Part shown: one piece after another, positions 1 through 12,000 of the stretch
How the letters are laid out: every line of letters starts with the position of its first letter
How positions within the stretch are numbered: the stretch's first letter is position 1
DNA from: Diphasiastrum complanatum
Lineage: Eukaryota; Streptophyta; Lycopodiopsida; Lycopodiales; Lycopodiaceae
DNA: 64,000 nt
Reading direction: 5' to 3'
Assembly (NCBI GenBank): GCA_029204225.1
Contig: CM055092.1
Span: 22,161,669 to 22,225,668, forward strand
Translations under genes and position numbers: made by a program
Notes under the pieces: generated by a model
The model's input: only the letters and a program-made list of their open reading frames with translations
Databases searched by the model: none
What the model was told of the DNA's origin: nothing

Positions 1-234
1 TGTCTAACATTGGCCTCAGACAATATGCTCCAACAATTATTCAGTGCGATAATCAAAATGCTATTGCATTGTCACTGAATCCTAGATTCCAAGCACATTG
101 AATTAAGTATCACTATATCAGGACCATAATTCTGAACAAGGAGATATGTCTTTACAGAACTGAGTATATGACAGCTAATATGTTTACAAAAGGATTAAGT
201 CAGGAGGCACACAAGAATTTTGTGCAAGCTTGAA
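1..234 (+). pseudogene. Copia retrotransposon RNase H C-terminus (partial)
   Basis: The reading frame beginning at base 3 gives the end of a Ty1/Copia RNase H domain: RQYAPTII-CDNQNAIAL, then NPRF and IKYHYIR, then TANMFTKGLSQEAH before a stop at about 232. In an intact element this domain removes the RNA strand during reverse transcription. An in-frame TGA sits where the HARTKHIEI stretch should be, so this copy is dead. The wording is nearly the same as the RNase H at 47246-47485, so both belong to one Copia family. The element's start lies outside the window. Confidence 0.85.
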
Positions 235-263
235 TTTGATAATCGAGGCATTCAAGGATCCAA

Positions 264-520
264 ATTAAGGTGGGGTGTTGGATAATTATCTTCTCTCTTT
301 CCCTAATCCTATGACTAATTAAGATCCATTCATCTACTATATATATTTACTTGCACAGTCGCCCAATTTGTAGAAATACGGTAAGTACTTCTTTCAACAT
401 TTTGTTACTGTTGCTTGCTCTCTTGTAGCTTGTAGCTCTACCTATGTTGCCTTTGTAAGCTTATTCTCAGATATGGCTAACCATACTCTTCAATAGATGT
501 TGTTTATCAACTTTCTTTGT
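264..520 (+). mobile_element. Copia polypurine tract and start of 3' LTR
   Basis: Just after the RNase H stop there is a purine run (AAGGTGGGG) followed by TGTTGGATAATTATC at 276, the usual arrangement of polypurine tract then 3' LTR. The LTR at 47550 begins almost the same way (TGTTGGATTATTC). A TATA-like run lies near 337-350. I cannot place the LTR's right end; it may include the palindrome repeats at 535-957. Confidence 0.6.
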
Positions 521-534
521 GGAAATACAAATCT

Positions 535-957
535 GTCCAGCGATGGACAACAGTTTGAGAGTTTTGTATGAAATGGATATGATGGTAGCGCACCATTCTG
601 GCCGCGATGATGACTCCTTAATATTTCACATCCCTTGGCAAATTTACTTTAGTAGTAGCGTTGATCCACATTCTCATTTGAATGCTTCACTTTGTGTTAT
701 ATATGGGCAGCGATGGAAGGGCATTATCAAATGCCTTTTCGTGACTTCAACTTAAACATAAATGAGTGTAGATGTCCAGTTGCTAAGACTTTCATTTATA
801 AGTGATGAATCATTGGGAGAAGGTGTATCCTGTCCAACGATGGACATCAAACACCTTTTTCCATTTTTACTAATGCCACTCTTATTGTCCAGTGATGGAC
901 AACAAAAGAACTCACCTTCTATATATAAGTTGAATGGCTTGCTGACCAACGATGGAC
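535..957. repeat. Recurrent 14-bp palindrome GTCCARYGATGGAC
   Basis: The motif GTCCAGCGATGGAC (inverted GTCCA/TGGAC around a four-base centre) occurs at 535-548. Variants are at 705-718 (degenerate), 832-845, 887-900 and 944-957. The last three are spaced 55 and 57 bp apart. A TATATATAAG run sits between the last two. The context is just downstream of a Copia 3' LTR start, so these may be LTR enhancer-type repeats. No coding function is seen. Confidence 0.6.
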
Positions 958-1674
958 AACAAGCAATACTCCTTATTATCTGATGCTACGTTTGAAGAAA
1001 CTCTTTCTTATCCTACAAAGTATAGATGGTTGCCTTCTAGCTCAACTTTAGAGTAATTCATACACTTTCTGATTTAAACAACGATTGCTTACTCACTAAT
1101 ACGATACTAAAACACTTATCGGTACATGTGATAATGTAGCACTGATCGATTACTACGGCCCTTTTATCATTCACATATTGGTTCATTTTAGAACCAAACA
1201 TCATCGTACTCCAAATACAAGTATGACTGTCTACCGAGTTTTCACAAAGCAAATATTTTAGCATACTCCATACACTTCATCTTAACATTCTAGCATAAAC
1301 TCTTAAACATTACTATGGACTGAAAAGACGTTTTGTTGTCATTATGATATCAAGAATAAAACCTTTACGAAAAAACAGCAATGGCAACCTCCCAAGAAAT
1401 CTCGTCTACGAACATTTAGGTATGACTTTTTAATTTTTATACGTAAGCATGAAGAAGAAAGAGATGCACTTTACTCTATATCTACTCTTATTCGACACTA
1501 CTTTTTCTTTTTATTATGAAAATACGGCTAACACAAAAGATACTGCGAATCAACCAAATGATACTCTAAAAAATCCTTGTCAATAACTCTAAAAAGAGAG
1601 GACTCCAATATAACGGTCTTAGACAGCATGGATATGCGTAAGATACATAATTTCTTTAGAATGGCACAGATCTG

Positions 1675-1706
1675 CCCCCCCCCCCCCCCCCCCCCCCACC
1701 CCCCCC
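1675..1706. repeat. Poly-C tract
   Basis: A run of 23 C, one A, then eight C. The surrounding 960-2480 stretch is AT-rich with no recognisable gene. Confidence 0.95.
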
Positions 1707-2480
1707 TCGTAGAAACTTTGGGAACTTCTCACTAATAACTAATGATATCTATCCAAAGTAGTATCCTCAAACCATGATTAATATATGATCTCTATATTGC
1801 ATAATTTTGCGCAGAAACAATCATACAATCAATCATGGCAAATCCTAAACGTACCCTAATAAGTGTTACTTTAGACTTTTGGTGAGATACAACTAGAAAG
1901 CATGGATATGCTCAAGAGTATAGACAGTAGTGCGTGACACACCTTGCTCTATAAGGGTCACTTGGATTAGCATAGCATGGATTTGCTCTAATACCAATAC
2001 ACGTGTCCACACCAAGTCTTTTGCTAAGCTAAACGACAACGGTTTAAAACTTTCATATTCTGTACATAACAAAAAAATGAACTGATACAAACCAATTGAC
2101 CGTAAGCTGATCAACATGGCACTCGCCCTGATACGGTGATATAACGACTTGGCCTATCACTAAAACATTGTTTACTTGGAAAGACTGGACTATGTTTCAA
2201 ATTGCTATTCAAAGCTGTTAAGTAACATAATTCCTTTTGGACATGAATAACAATTGACGTACAACTACGACACCTATCTTTCTCACATAGCTAACTTGTG
2301 CGATTTTGTTGTGTGACATGGTGACAAATATCAGTTGGACGTCTTGAGAGTAATTATGCTTTATGGTGCTTTTTAGTATTATATTTTGCTTTTCAATTGT
2401 ACTTTACCTCGTTGGATTATGAATAAAGGCTTCAAAAGATTTCAGTCTTGCTTTGTCAAGAAGAACTAAGTGCTATTTTG

Positions 2481-2482
<2 letters not shown>

Positions 2483-2571
<89 letters not shown>
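2483..2571. repeat. Compound microsatellite (TC)n(AC)n
   Basis: About 26 TC units run directly into about 18 AC units. The short ORF spanning it is only a translation of the repeat. Confidence 0.97.
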
Positions 2572-2574
<3 letters not shown>

Positions 2575-4005
2575 CCAGAGAATAGACTCAAAAAAATCTC
2601 GCATCTGTAAGCAATTATGCATGTATACTTTTTTACTCTAATCGAATTCGTTCCAATGACTGCTTTGTCATGTCATGTCATGTCGCATTGCTCATATAAG
2701 TTTTTTTTTTTCATGAATCAAGTTTCACAGGTAAATGAATCGCAAATTGAACCATTTATGACTGATTGTTAATGCTTCTGATTTGACCTTTCCACGTTTC
2801 TGCATTTGAATGAATTTGTGTGTCTACGGAATCAATTGTATCGATCCTCACGATTTCAAAACATAGATCAAGTAGAACTTTTCATTGAATTAAACTAGAA
2901 TATGATACGTAGATCATGCATTGAGGACATCATCTATTTCCAACACTCATAATATTTGCACCTCAAGGAAGATCAATATTATTATCGAGCTTATTAAAAT
3001 CAGTTATTTATGACTTTACCATAACATATTTCAACCTATGAACTAAGATCTACTTACCTATTTTGCATCTATGTAAGCTAGACAATTACTTTCAAGTATC
3101 TACGTGAAAATTTGGATATGAAAGCCGAAATACCATCTCTTGCATGCCAAATGGCAAAGTGCATTCACATAGTTTGACCTTGTATTATGAAGAACTACAA
3201 TCATACTCATAAATAAGATGTTCTTTGTTATATTCTCATACATTATATCAAACTATACATTATAAAAAGACATTGAAGTTTCTAATAAGGTTTAAATATA
3301 TATGAATGTTACAATATTATATTTAACTCTATAAGCATGTTATCATGCAAAGGGCTTAAGAAAATAATGTTGTCATGTATTCTATGTGGCTAAAATTGAC
3401 AATATATTGCTCAATATGTCTTTTGACAATCTCATAGACTAGAGACATCATAAACCTATTCAATATTTGAAATTGTAGATCAACATGTACTCCTACAAAT
3501 TAAATTTTTTATGAAAAAGCATCTAACAACCAAAAGTTTAGAGTCAAGTTCCCATCTAGAGGCTAAAAGCAAAAGTAAATTTACTATAATGATTGGCGTA
3601 CTATCTTTTCACATCAATTTTACCACTTCCTTTGGTTTTTGCACCAAGCTTCTCTTTCAATGGCTCCTCCAATTCTTGTGATGGTTTGCCCCACTCCTAC
3701 ACCAACTTGTGTACGGACGAAATCAATTTACTTGCAACTTCTAAAAACTTCCTATCAAAGAACCTATAATAATGAAAACGTTGGTGATAAAGTATCAAGC
3801 AATCATGGATCTACGATGATTCTTTCGCAAAGGAGCACCCAAAAAAAAAAACTCAACGCTTTGTGATGCCTTATACAAAGGAGCTTCACTGGATGAGTCC
3901 AAAAAAGAAAAGAGTGACGACTCCAAAATTGACTCAAAAAGTTTAAACCATGAAGACAACCTAACAAACTATTATAAGCATTCAAATTAGAGGGAGCAAG
4001 GAAAT
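2572..4005. other. No gene recognised
   Basis: AT-rich sequence with only short chance ORFs on either strand. I see no domain motifs, RNA gene or clear repeat structure here. Confidence 0.6.
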
Positions 4006-4031
4006 CACACACACACACACACACACACACA
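4006..4031. repeat. (CA)n microsatellite
   Basis: Thirteen uninterrupted CA units. Confidence 0.95.
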
Positions 4032-4224
4032 ATAAACAACGATACACTCGTCTAATCTCTCTATTACATAATAAAAGGAGTACAATGCCAAAATAGAAAA
4101 CCCCAACCATATTAACTAGTCACCAAATATTCCTATTCAAACTATACTAAAGTTAAAGTTAGTTAAAATAGTACTAAGAAGGTAGACTGATCATTGCTTT
4201 CTAAAATTCCCTCAACGATCAATT

Positions 4225-4580
4225 TACATTTAATAAAGTATGAAAGTTTCAAATTGACTTTTACCTAAAAACTTTGTAAAGATATCATCCACGTGATCTA
4301 ATCAACAAAGTACTATATTAATGGCTTGTTCTTGCAATTTCTCTTAAAACGAAGTGACAATGTACTTCTATAAACTTTGTTCGAGCATGTAACAGCTGAT
4401 TTCTACCCAGCTGCATACAACTCTAATTATCGCATGAGATTGTGGTTGCATCCACCTGTGGTTGTTCCAAATTTGAAAATAGGCATCAAAACCATATTGC
4501 TTCATGTGTGGCACTACTTAGCACTCGGTACTAAGCTTTTGTAGAAAATTAAACAATAATAAGTTGCTTGTTGGATGCTT
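4225..4580 (-). pseudogene. Copia RNase H relic
   Basis: On the minus strand one frame reads EAIWF, LEQPQVDATTISCDN, SCMQLGRNQLLHARTKFIEV, then HCHFVLREIARTSH; a neighbouring frame gives DDIFTKFLGKSQFE. This is the classic C-terminal RNase H region of Ty1/Copia polyproteins. Stops and frameshifts interrupt it. Upstream sequence to about 5.3 kb may hold more of the same element but is too degraded for me to claim. Confidence 0.8.
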
Positions 4581-4599
4581 CCTTGAGTAGAATCATAAA

Positions 4600-5963
4600 T
4601 AATTTAGCGATATAAATTGTATCCTTAAGAAACGTAACCACATGTTGAAAAATTGTAGATAGGCAAAGTGTAATTTGAAGCTTCCATGAAGTATTCAATT
4701 TTAGGAGCTTCAAATAAAATATCCACATAATCCTAGTGTAATTATTTGAGCTTCAATGTCCCGTCTGACAGGTTATCAATTTTGTATGATTGTCAGAATT
4801 ATCAGTCACTGCACAAGGCTTCTTAAAGCATTCTTGGAAGACATGCCAAGTAGTGGGTTTTTGGGTTGAAGTACACACCTCCAAGAGATAGCCTTTTCCT
4901 TTAAGGAATATAAGTATTACAAGTACTTTCTTATCACCTGAGACACCTTAAGAGACTAAAGTAAATAGACCATCTATCGAGCCAATCCTCAACTACAGCA
5001 AGCTTCATATCTTTTTTCTCCTTTGAGTAGTATTTAAGTTAAAACAAAAGATTACTGGTGGTACCTTGTCGCATTTGTTGCATAATATTAAGGCTAAACT
5101 TTTGAGTAGACGGAGAAGCTTGAATCTACCATTAGGATTATTATGTCCTCCAATCTTCTCCGAAACTGCCAAGTTAGGGAGTCTAATGTACTAAGTTTCG
5201 GAGCAGTTGAGGTCCTTAAAACTTGGAATGACATGGAACATCCAAAAACTATTGTTGTTATTCAAACTTTACATGAAAAATTCCAATTTGATATAGGGAA
5301 CACTAACACCATCCTTTATTAAGCACGGACAAGTCTCATTACATCACTCTTGTGAAGTAATTTACACCTTTGAAAGGTTAGTAGCCTGCTTTTAGCTGGG
5401 TTTCCTCGGATAAGTATTGACTATAGGGTTAATAGGAACATTATCATAATAAACATACATAAGGCCCCTCGTTAAAGCCTTTCCAAGCAAAGCAAAATAG
5501 AACAGAACAAACTTCCTTAGATCTGAAATTCTCGTCAAAACTCTTGAAACTTCATACTTTTGCTGAACAAGTATTGAGGTGGCAATGCAACAGGTGCTTC
5601 AAAAGACTTTTAGCACACTAAATGGCGCCACTCCAGATTTGGGGCCAGTCACTTAATCAGTAAACGTGTGACAAAATCTGGACTAAGACAGGCACTTCAA
5701 ATAAGAAGAAGAAGCACAATACGAGTGCCCTATGTATTGCACTTTGCTTCAAAAGATAAATCATCACCAGCAAAAGCAAGTTATCACATTCAGAAACAAA
5801 TCAACTGACTCTTAGCCTTTTTAAATTGTCATATTTTGGGGATAAAAAGGAGGTAGTATGTTAAAGAACACAACAATGGTAGCATAAGAGCAATAAGTGA
5901 CTCTAAGTGGATAGAGTTGAAGATCCATGAAGGAGTGGGCTTATTTATGAAGGATGTGCTTAC
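4600..5963. other. Region 3' of the last recognised DRC11 exon
   Basis: Family members usually have a further C-terminal stretch containing a conserved Trp and a lysine-rich tail. I looked for it on the minus strand here and did not find a convincing exon. The stretch may be intron, 3' untranslated sequence or degraded Copia. Confidence 0.4.
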
Positions 5964-6053
5964 CAATAGAGTCTGAAGACAAATAGGATCAACAGGTTTT
6001 GATCTGTAAAGATGATATGTCAACTCGTCTATCAATAACGGGAACCTCCTTAG
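5964..6053 (-). CDS. DRC11: DRC11 exon (last recognised)
   Basis: 30 codons, [18 protein letters not shown] then [12 protein letters not shown], comparable with the family segment 'KPLvasEFi..L...dPVy'. Acceptor CTTTTGCAG, donor GTAAGC, phase 0. A donor is present, so at least one more exon is expected. Confidence 0.85.
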
Positions 6054-9000
6054 CTGCAAAAGTCCATTTGAAAATGTTCAAACTTTTAACTGAAATTATG
6101 TGAACAGAGAAATGTAAAATTGTAATCTCAAAATTTTGCATTCCAAAAAACCATTCCGAGCATGGCTTAATCGGGTACCTTTCTTTTTCTTTTTTCAGTG
6201 ATGGTAATGGCACATACTTTGTCAATGATACCATTACTGTAACCACTTGAGATATGAGCAAGAGTTGACAAGTCGAACTTGTTGGTAAGGACACCACCCT
6301 TCTTTTCTATCATTGTACGCCACAATGTCATTCTGCTTGAGTAATCAGGATACGGTATATAGATGCGCTTTGTGAACAGATTAAAAAATGCCGGTGGTTT
6401 GGAAGGGGCATCCTGTGAACAGAAATCAGCAGAAACTTAAGAGTAAGACTTTTTAGTGCCTCATTTTTCACATAGCATGAGTTTCCAGCAGAAAAACTTG
6501 GAGAAAAAACAAATTAGTCGCCTTGTAAGTTAACTAGTAGATTAAGATCACTATCTCCTAGGGATTAGAATCCTCTTTAAAGAATCAGATTCCATTGAGT
6601 TTGGTTCTGCAAGTTTGTACTTGAGGCTGAGAGGACGTGCCAAGGATTAGAACACGATCTCCTGGTTTGAGAGCTTCCACTTCTTTTATCAGAGACTTTT
6701 TTATCCTATTGCACTTATCCTTGAACCTGAAGGTCTTCAGTTTCTTCTTATCTGTAACAAAAATCTGATAGAAATCCAACACAAGACTTACTTCAAAACA
6801 GCTATACTATGTACCAACAAGAGTCCTCGTGCATTACATAACTATTCCTTATTTGCTGGGTACCCTTGGCTATGATTTAAGCTTTGGTAACAAAGTATCT
6901 AGGAAATGTACAGCAGGGCAACATGTGTAAGAAGACCTTTTCAACTTCTGAGATGTACACAATAGATGGTGCCATTATCTTTGCCACCTTGAAGGCCATC
7001 TGGAGCATCCTTCCTGCTTGCTTACCAGGATACTTGTCATCAGTATTACTTGGTGATAAATTAATGAAAGCTGCTCCTGTTGCCCGACACGCTGCATGCA
7101 CCTACTATGATTAAAGTCTCAATTACAAATGTTTACAAACATTACTTTGTTTGCTGAATAATATTGAGCAGCCAGTAATGCTAGTTCCACTGTATCATCC
7201 AGGTTTAAATTAGAAAATTTCAAGAACTCTAATCATCAGCAGGCCCTCATTGTCATACCAGTAAAGTTTTTCCATTTAAATCTCCCCCATAAAGAAGAAC
7301 AGACTTGATAAAAGGAGCATGCTCATGGACAAAATCAGAAATTAGGGGGAAAACACAGTACTCCAGAACCAATCTTCGCACCTGCATTGGCCAAATTTTC
7401 ATGAAATAAGGACAAACATAATAACATCAGCTCTGTTTAAGACAATAACTTACTTTGGGAGCTATAAATTGTTTAATTTTATCGTCTTCAATTAAACCCA
7501 CCTCTGCTATGGATGGGTTTCTGCTGTTTTCAATAGACTCCAAGTTTGCATCAACAAAACTATCAGAACCAACATAGTCCAGGAATGTTTTCTGGGGACA
7601 GTATTCAATGATTTTATTTTTGACAAGTTCAGAGTACATAGACTCAATGGTTCTTTGTGCAGTTGGGTCTTTCGGCTTTTTAAGTTTGATTTTATCATCT
7701 GGCATGTCAGCTTCATCCTTATCCTTATCCTTGATCTTCTTCTTGTCTTCCTTCTTATCATCCTTTTCTCCTTTCTTTTTCTGTTTTTTCCTGGCCGCTC
7801 GATGTTCAGCAAGTGTCTTTTGTTTTAGATTTTCTAAGATAACCCTTGTGGTCTCATCTACCTCCAGCCTCACCTGTGAAAGAATGTTGGTTTCAGGTCA
7901 AAACGTGTTTAGATTTTGCAGATAGGAATCTTCAGAAAGGTCTGTTAATGCACTACAGCAAATTTGTCCCTTTGAAATGGGATTTTCTCGTAGAGGTGAC
8001 ATGAATTCTTCCGTATTTTCAAACATAAATGGACTCAAGTCAATATTTAACATTATATAAAGATAATTCTCCATCCCCAAAACACCAGTTTTCTTGTTAA
8101 AGTTCGATGTCTAATTTATTCTATTAAGTATCCCCATGGTTGTGTTTGTAAGAGGTTTCAAGTGCGATTCCAGAAGCCCATGTTTGGAATACTCTTCAAA
8201 CTCGGGCTTTATAACTTATTTTTCAAGCAGGTCCTGGGACCCTCCAAAAAAATAGGGACCTGAGGGTTGTACTTAAAGGGAAGACAATGGAGGTGTCCAT
8301 GACCTAACAGTACGTTGGCTACCAATAGAAGAGAGATGCTTTGGGTCAGCTATAAATACACCCACTCTATTTTGTCAATAGTGATCGACGAGATATAGTG
8401 AGTCAATTTCTAAATAAGAGAAAGTCCAACTCCAGACAAGTCAAGGCGCTTGTTGTGGGTGCACTCTTCTGTTGTGGTATGCTACAAAAATTTCTTTTCA
8501 TTGTGTCAAGTCTTTGTCTGGTGTTGCACAATCACTGTGAGCACTAAGTAGCCTTGACATCAGATTTCCTACATTTCTGCAAGAGAATACAAATACACGA
8601 AACACTCAGATCCTATTACAAACCTCTTCAAACACAGCAGGACGTAATGTAGACTTTAAGATCTCTTGGTCATGCTTCTGATGCAGGTTTGAGTAATCAT
8701 CTCTGTCATGCCATAAATTCTTGTACGCTTGGACACAATCTCTGAGATGCCTGAGAAAAAAAACAGGATAGGTTGGTGGTTTCTCGTCATCTTCGTGAGG
8801 AATCTCAATCCTCTTAGGTGGGACTTGACCACCTTTGGTTTTCTTTTTGTTCACATCTTCAGTGTCCTTCCCATCTTTTTTCTTATTTTTCTTCTTTTCG
8901 TCTTCACTAAATTCCAGTTCCAAAGAAGGCTCGAGGATTTGCTTACTTCCTCCTTCTTCAGGCTTAGGAAAGGAGGGATAGAAGCCTGTTTCAGGATCAC

Positions 9001-12000
9001 GGTTTGAAATGAGCCACTGATTAATTTTTTCCTGAATTATTTCTCGCATTTCTTGACCTTCAAGCTCTTTAACCTTGTGCCTTGCAACTGTCATTGCCTC
9101 CTCAAATTCAGCCTTGTTAAGCAGCTGAATTTTCTTCCTCCTTTCAGCATTCTCTTTCTCACTTGACAATGCCAAATCACTTATAGGACTGTGAGAGAAA
9201 CCATTCATGCCTAGGGACAGTAGGCACCATTGCTTAGATTATTGTTTCATGAATCAAACTCAACCAGCATAATAATACTGTTATAATTTTTTGAATTATG
9301 CAAGACGAAACAAAAAAACATTCCAAAACGACATACCATGCTCTCATCGTATCATACTTGGAAAAATTTACTATTTCAGAGTAGCACATTGCTCAACATA
9401 AAGGTTATGTGAATGCAATCTTCTCTCTCCTTCAGAAACTTACTTCAAAATATAGCTCTTGCAGCAACCATCCCTAATAGCTAAGAGTATTGCAAAAGGC
9501 AGTACCTATCAAAGTCAATTCGTCATCTTCTGACTTCTTAATCCTGCACCTTGCAAGAAAACTTCGAGCTCTACCTTCATCTGTTAAGAAATCACCAAAC
9601 AATATTTCCTTTTGGTAGCATTATATGCCAGCTGCATCAAATTGAGACACAGCTCTAACATGGACAGTAAAGAAAAGTAATAATAATCACATTAATGAGA
9701 GAAATGCAACCATAATATTCCCTGAGCATACAGCATCAATCAAACGAAGCAGTATGAGAAAAACTCTTCTTTGAAACGCCTGAAACTTGCCATAATTAAT
9801 CTCCTAAAAATTGGATACGCAGATTGCATTATAATGGCTGCAGCTTCATGAGACATGGACTCTCCCCCAGATTGTTGGTGCCTAAGTGCCTCTTCCTGCA
9901 TTTGTCTGGTGCACAAAATAATTTTCAGCTTATACAGCTAAGTCAGCAAATGATGAGGGAACTTTAATAAGTAGACAGTTTTTAATTTCATCCCATGCAT
10001 TAAGTTGCAACTTGCATCAAGTAACATGAAGCTTTCTGGTTACCTTGCCATGCCAATTAAATCCAGTAAGATAGTTGTCTATTGATTCAACAAGGCGATT
10101 GCATGGCTGATCAATTTGAAAAGTTATAAGAATCAAGCATTTGTGGATTCTAGATTGAAGATAGACATAACTTCTGAGATTTCAGTCAAAAAAATCTTTA
10201 GAAGAATTTGCTTTCTGTTAATGTTCATTTGAGCCTACACCTAATCGAGAAGGAACCTTCAAGAATAATTTTATGGGAACCAATCACATCTGAGGGAGAA
10301 CATGGAGTACTCCATGCTTACAAAATACAGGCACTTTCTTTGTGAGGGAGAGACCTATCCATGTGTTCAGTGCTAGTGGCTATGTTTTCTAGAAAATTCA
10401 CTTTATGCATATGCAACATCTCTACCTAAATTGCATCAAGGTTACCAGCCGATTCGAATCGGGCAATTCGAACTGATTTGAACTGGCTAGTTGGGTTCGA
10501 ATCGGGAAAAGGTTCGAATCTTTTCATTTTTGTGTTTTTGTTTTCAAATCAAGGTCGGTTCGAACTTCGAACCGGGAACTGGATCAAATCGGTTCCTAAC
10601 GGTTTGATGGTTCGATCCACGGTTCGATGCAACACTGAATTGCATGCAGTGCTGTTGATTTGTATTGATATGTAGAAAGTTAGTAAGACATATCCTATTG
10701 TTTAAAGCCCAGGGCCCAAACTGTTTTGCCAAGATGCAGTGAGAATGCCTTCTAGTTCCTAGTTCTACATATTAAACCTCTTAATCAGTAGTGGATACAA
10801 TCTGGCTATTCTGTTTAGTTTGGACTGTTTTTATTATATTTTTTACTGCATGTTTGAGTCCTACCCATACGAACACTCTTTACCATGTTCTGCACAGTTG
10901 ATTAGATTGAGGAGATGTTTATCTTGTGCTTCAAGCTCCAACGTTAGGTCCCATGAGGTTGAAAACTTGAAATTTCTTTTTAGATGAGGAAACTTGGTTG
11001 CCTTGCGATGTGCTAGAACAAAGTAGATGTATCACTATAGATTTGCTACTTACAGTTGAATTGGGAGCAACTAAATTGACGAGACGCAGAAATGAAGCAG
11101 TAATTGCTCCAACAAATTACCTAGCAATTGCACTTATGAAAAAACCTGGTTCTTGTAGAAGGCCAAAATGGCTTGGGTGCAGCTTTTTATGGTTCAGCTT
11201 AAGAAGAAATGCTAGGCATCTTCCCAAAGATAAACACTAATGTAAGCTGTGAATATGAATTAAGTTCAAAGTAGCAATAGAAAATTAAATGTCAAAGATA
11301 TCGTACAGAGGATAGATATCATCATAACAATATTCATGTCCAAATGACGACGTATATATATATGATATAGTGCTGCTGGAAGGACTCTATGGATTTTAGG
11401 GCCCCTGCACTTGCACAGTGGGCAGAATCGGAGAGGAGGGATCCGAAAACCCATAATGTCCACCACCCCAACAAACCTGTAAAAATCAGTCAAAAAAGAA
11501 TTGGAGCTTCCTTTTCATTCACCAGCAAAACTAGAAGATTTAAGAACCAAACAATGTGTCAGATTCTAGAGATTTCTGAAGAATATGCTTGGCATTTTTC
11601 TCAAGCCCCTTGTACTTAAAAGGGGCAGTGTTACCAAGGATAAGAAAAAGGAGGAGCAGAGGACAATATCCATAGTACTGTGTATGTCCCCCTAGGTAAG
11701 GGTCAAGGTGGATATAGAGGCAATTCCCCACAGAGGACTACAAGAGACAAGTGGCAATGGTGTCACGAATTTTGTCCCACAAGCAGTTAGAGGAATGGCA
11801 TATTGGGTGTTGTTATGGACACACAATCCATACTTCTGTACTATACACACCGCAATTTTTTGATATATTTAAACCCTCTTTAAAATACATTACTGCACTT
11901 TCTAGCACCCTATTTGGAGGAGGTTTCAGCACTCTTTCATTGGCATTTGTTTGCTAGCTTTTGCCATTCTTTTGGAAGCTCTATCGCCCTATTTTTGAGG

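Noticed and set aside
2453-2641. 62-codon ORF of SL and TH repeats
   Set aside because: It is the translation of the (TC)n(AC)n microsatellite.
5989-6297. 102-codon minus-strand ORF starting [11 protein letters not shown]
   Set aside because: It overlaps the real exon 6179-6412 in another frame and shows no family motif; the true exon has IPYPDYSSR and proper splice borders.
7507-7925. Long overlapping ORFs on both strands across the Lys-rich DRC11 exon
   Set aside because: They are frame shadows of the AAG/GAA-rich linker; only the frame beginning VRLEVDE continues through valid splice sites.
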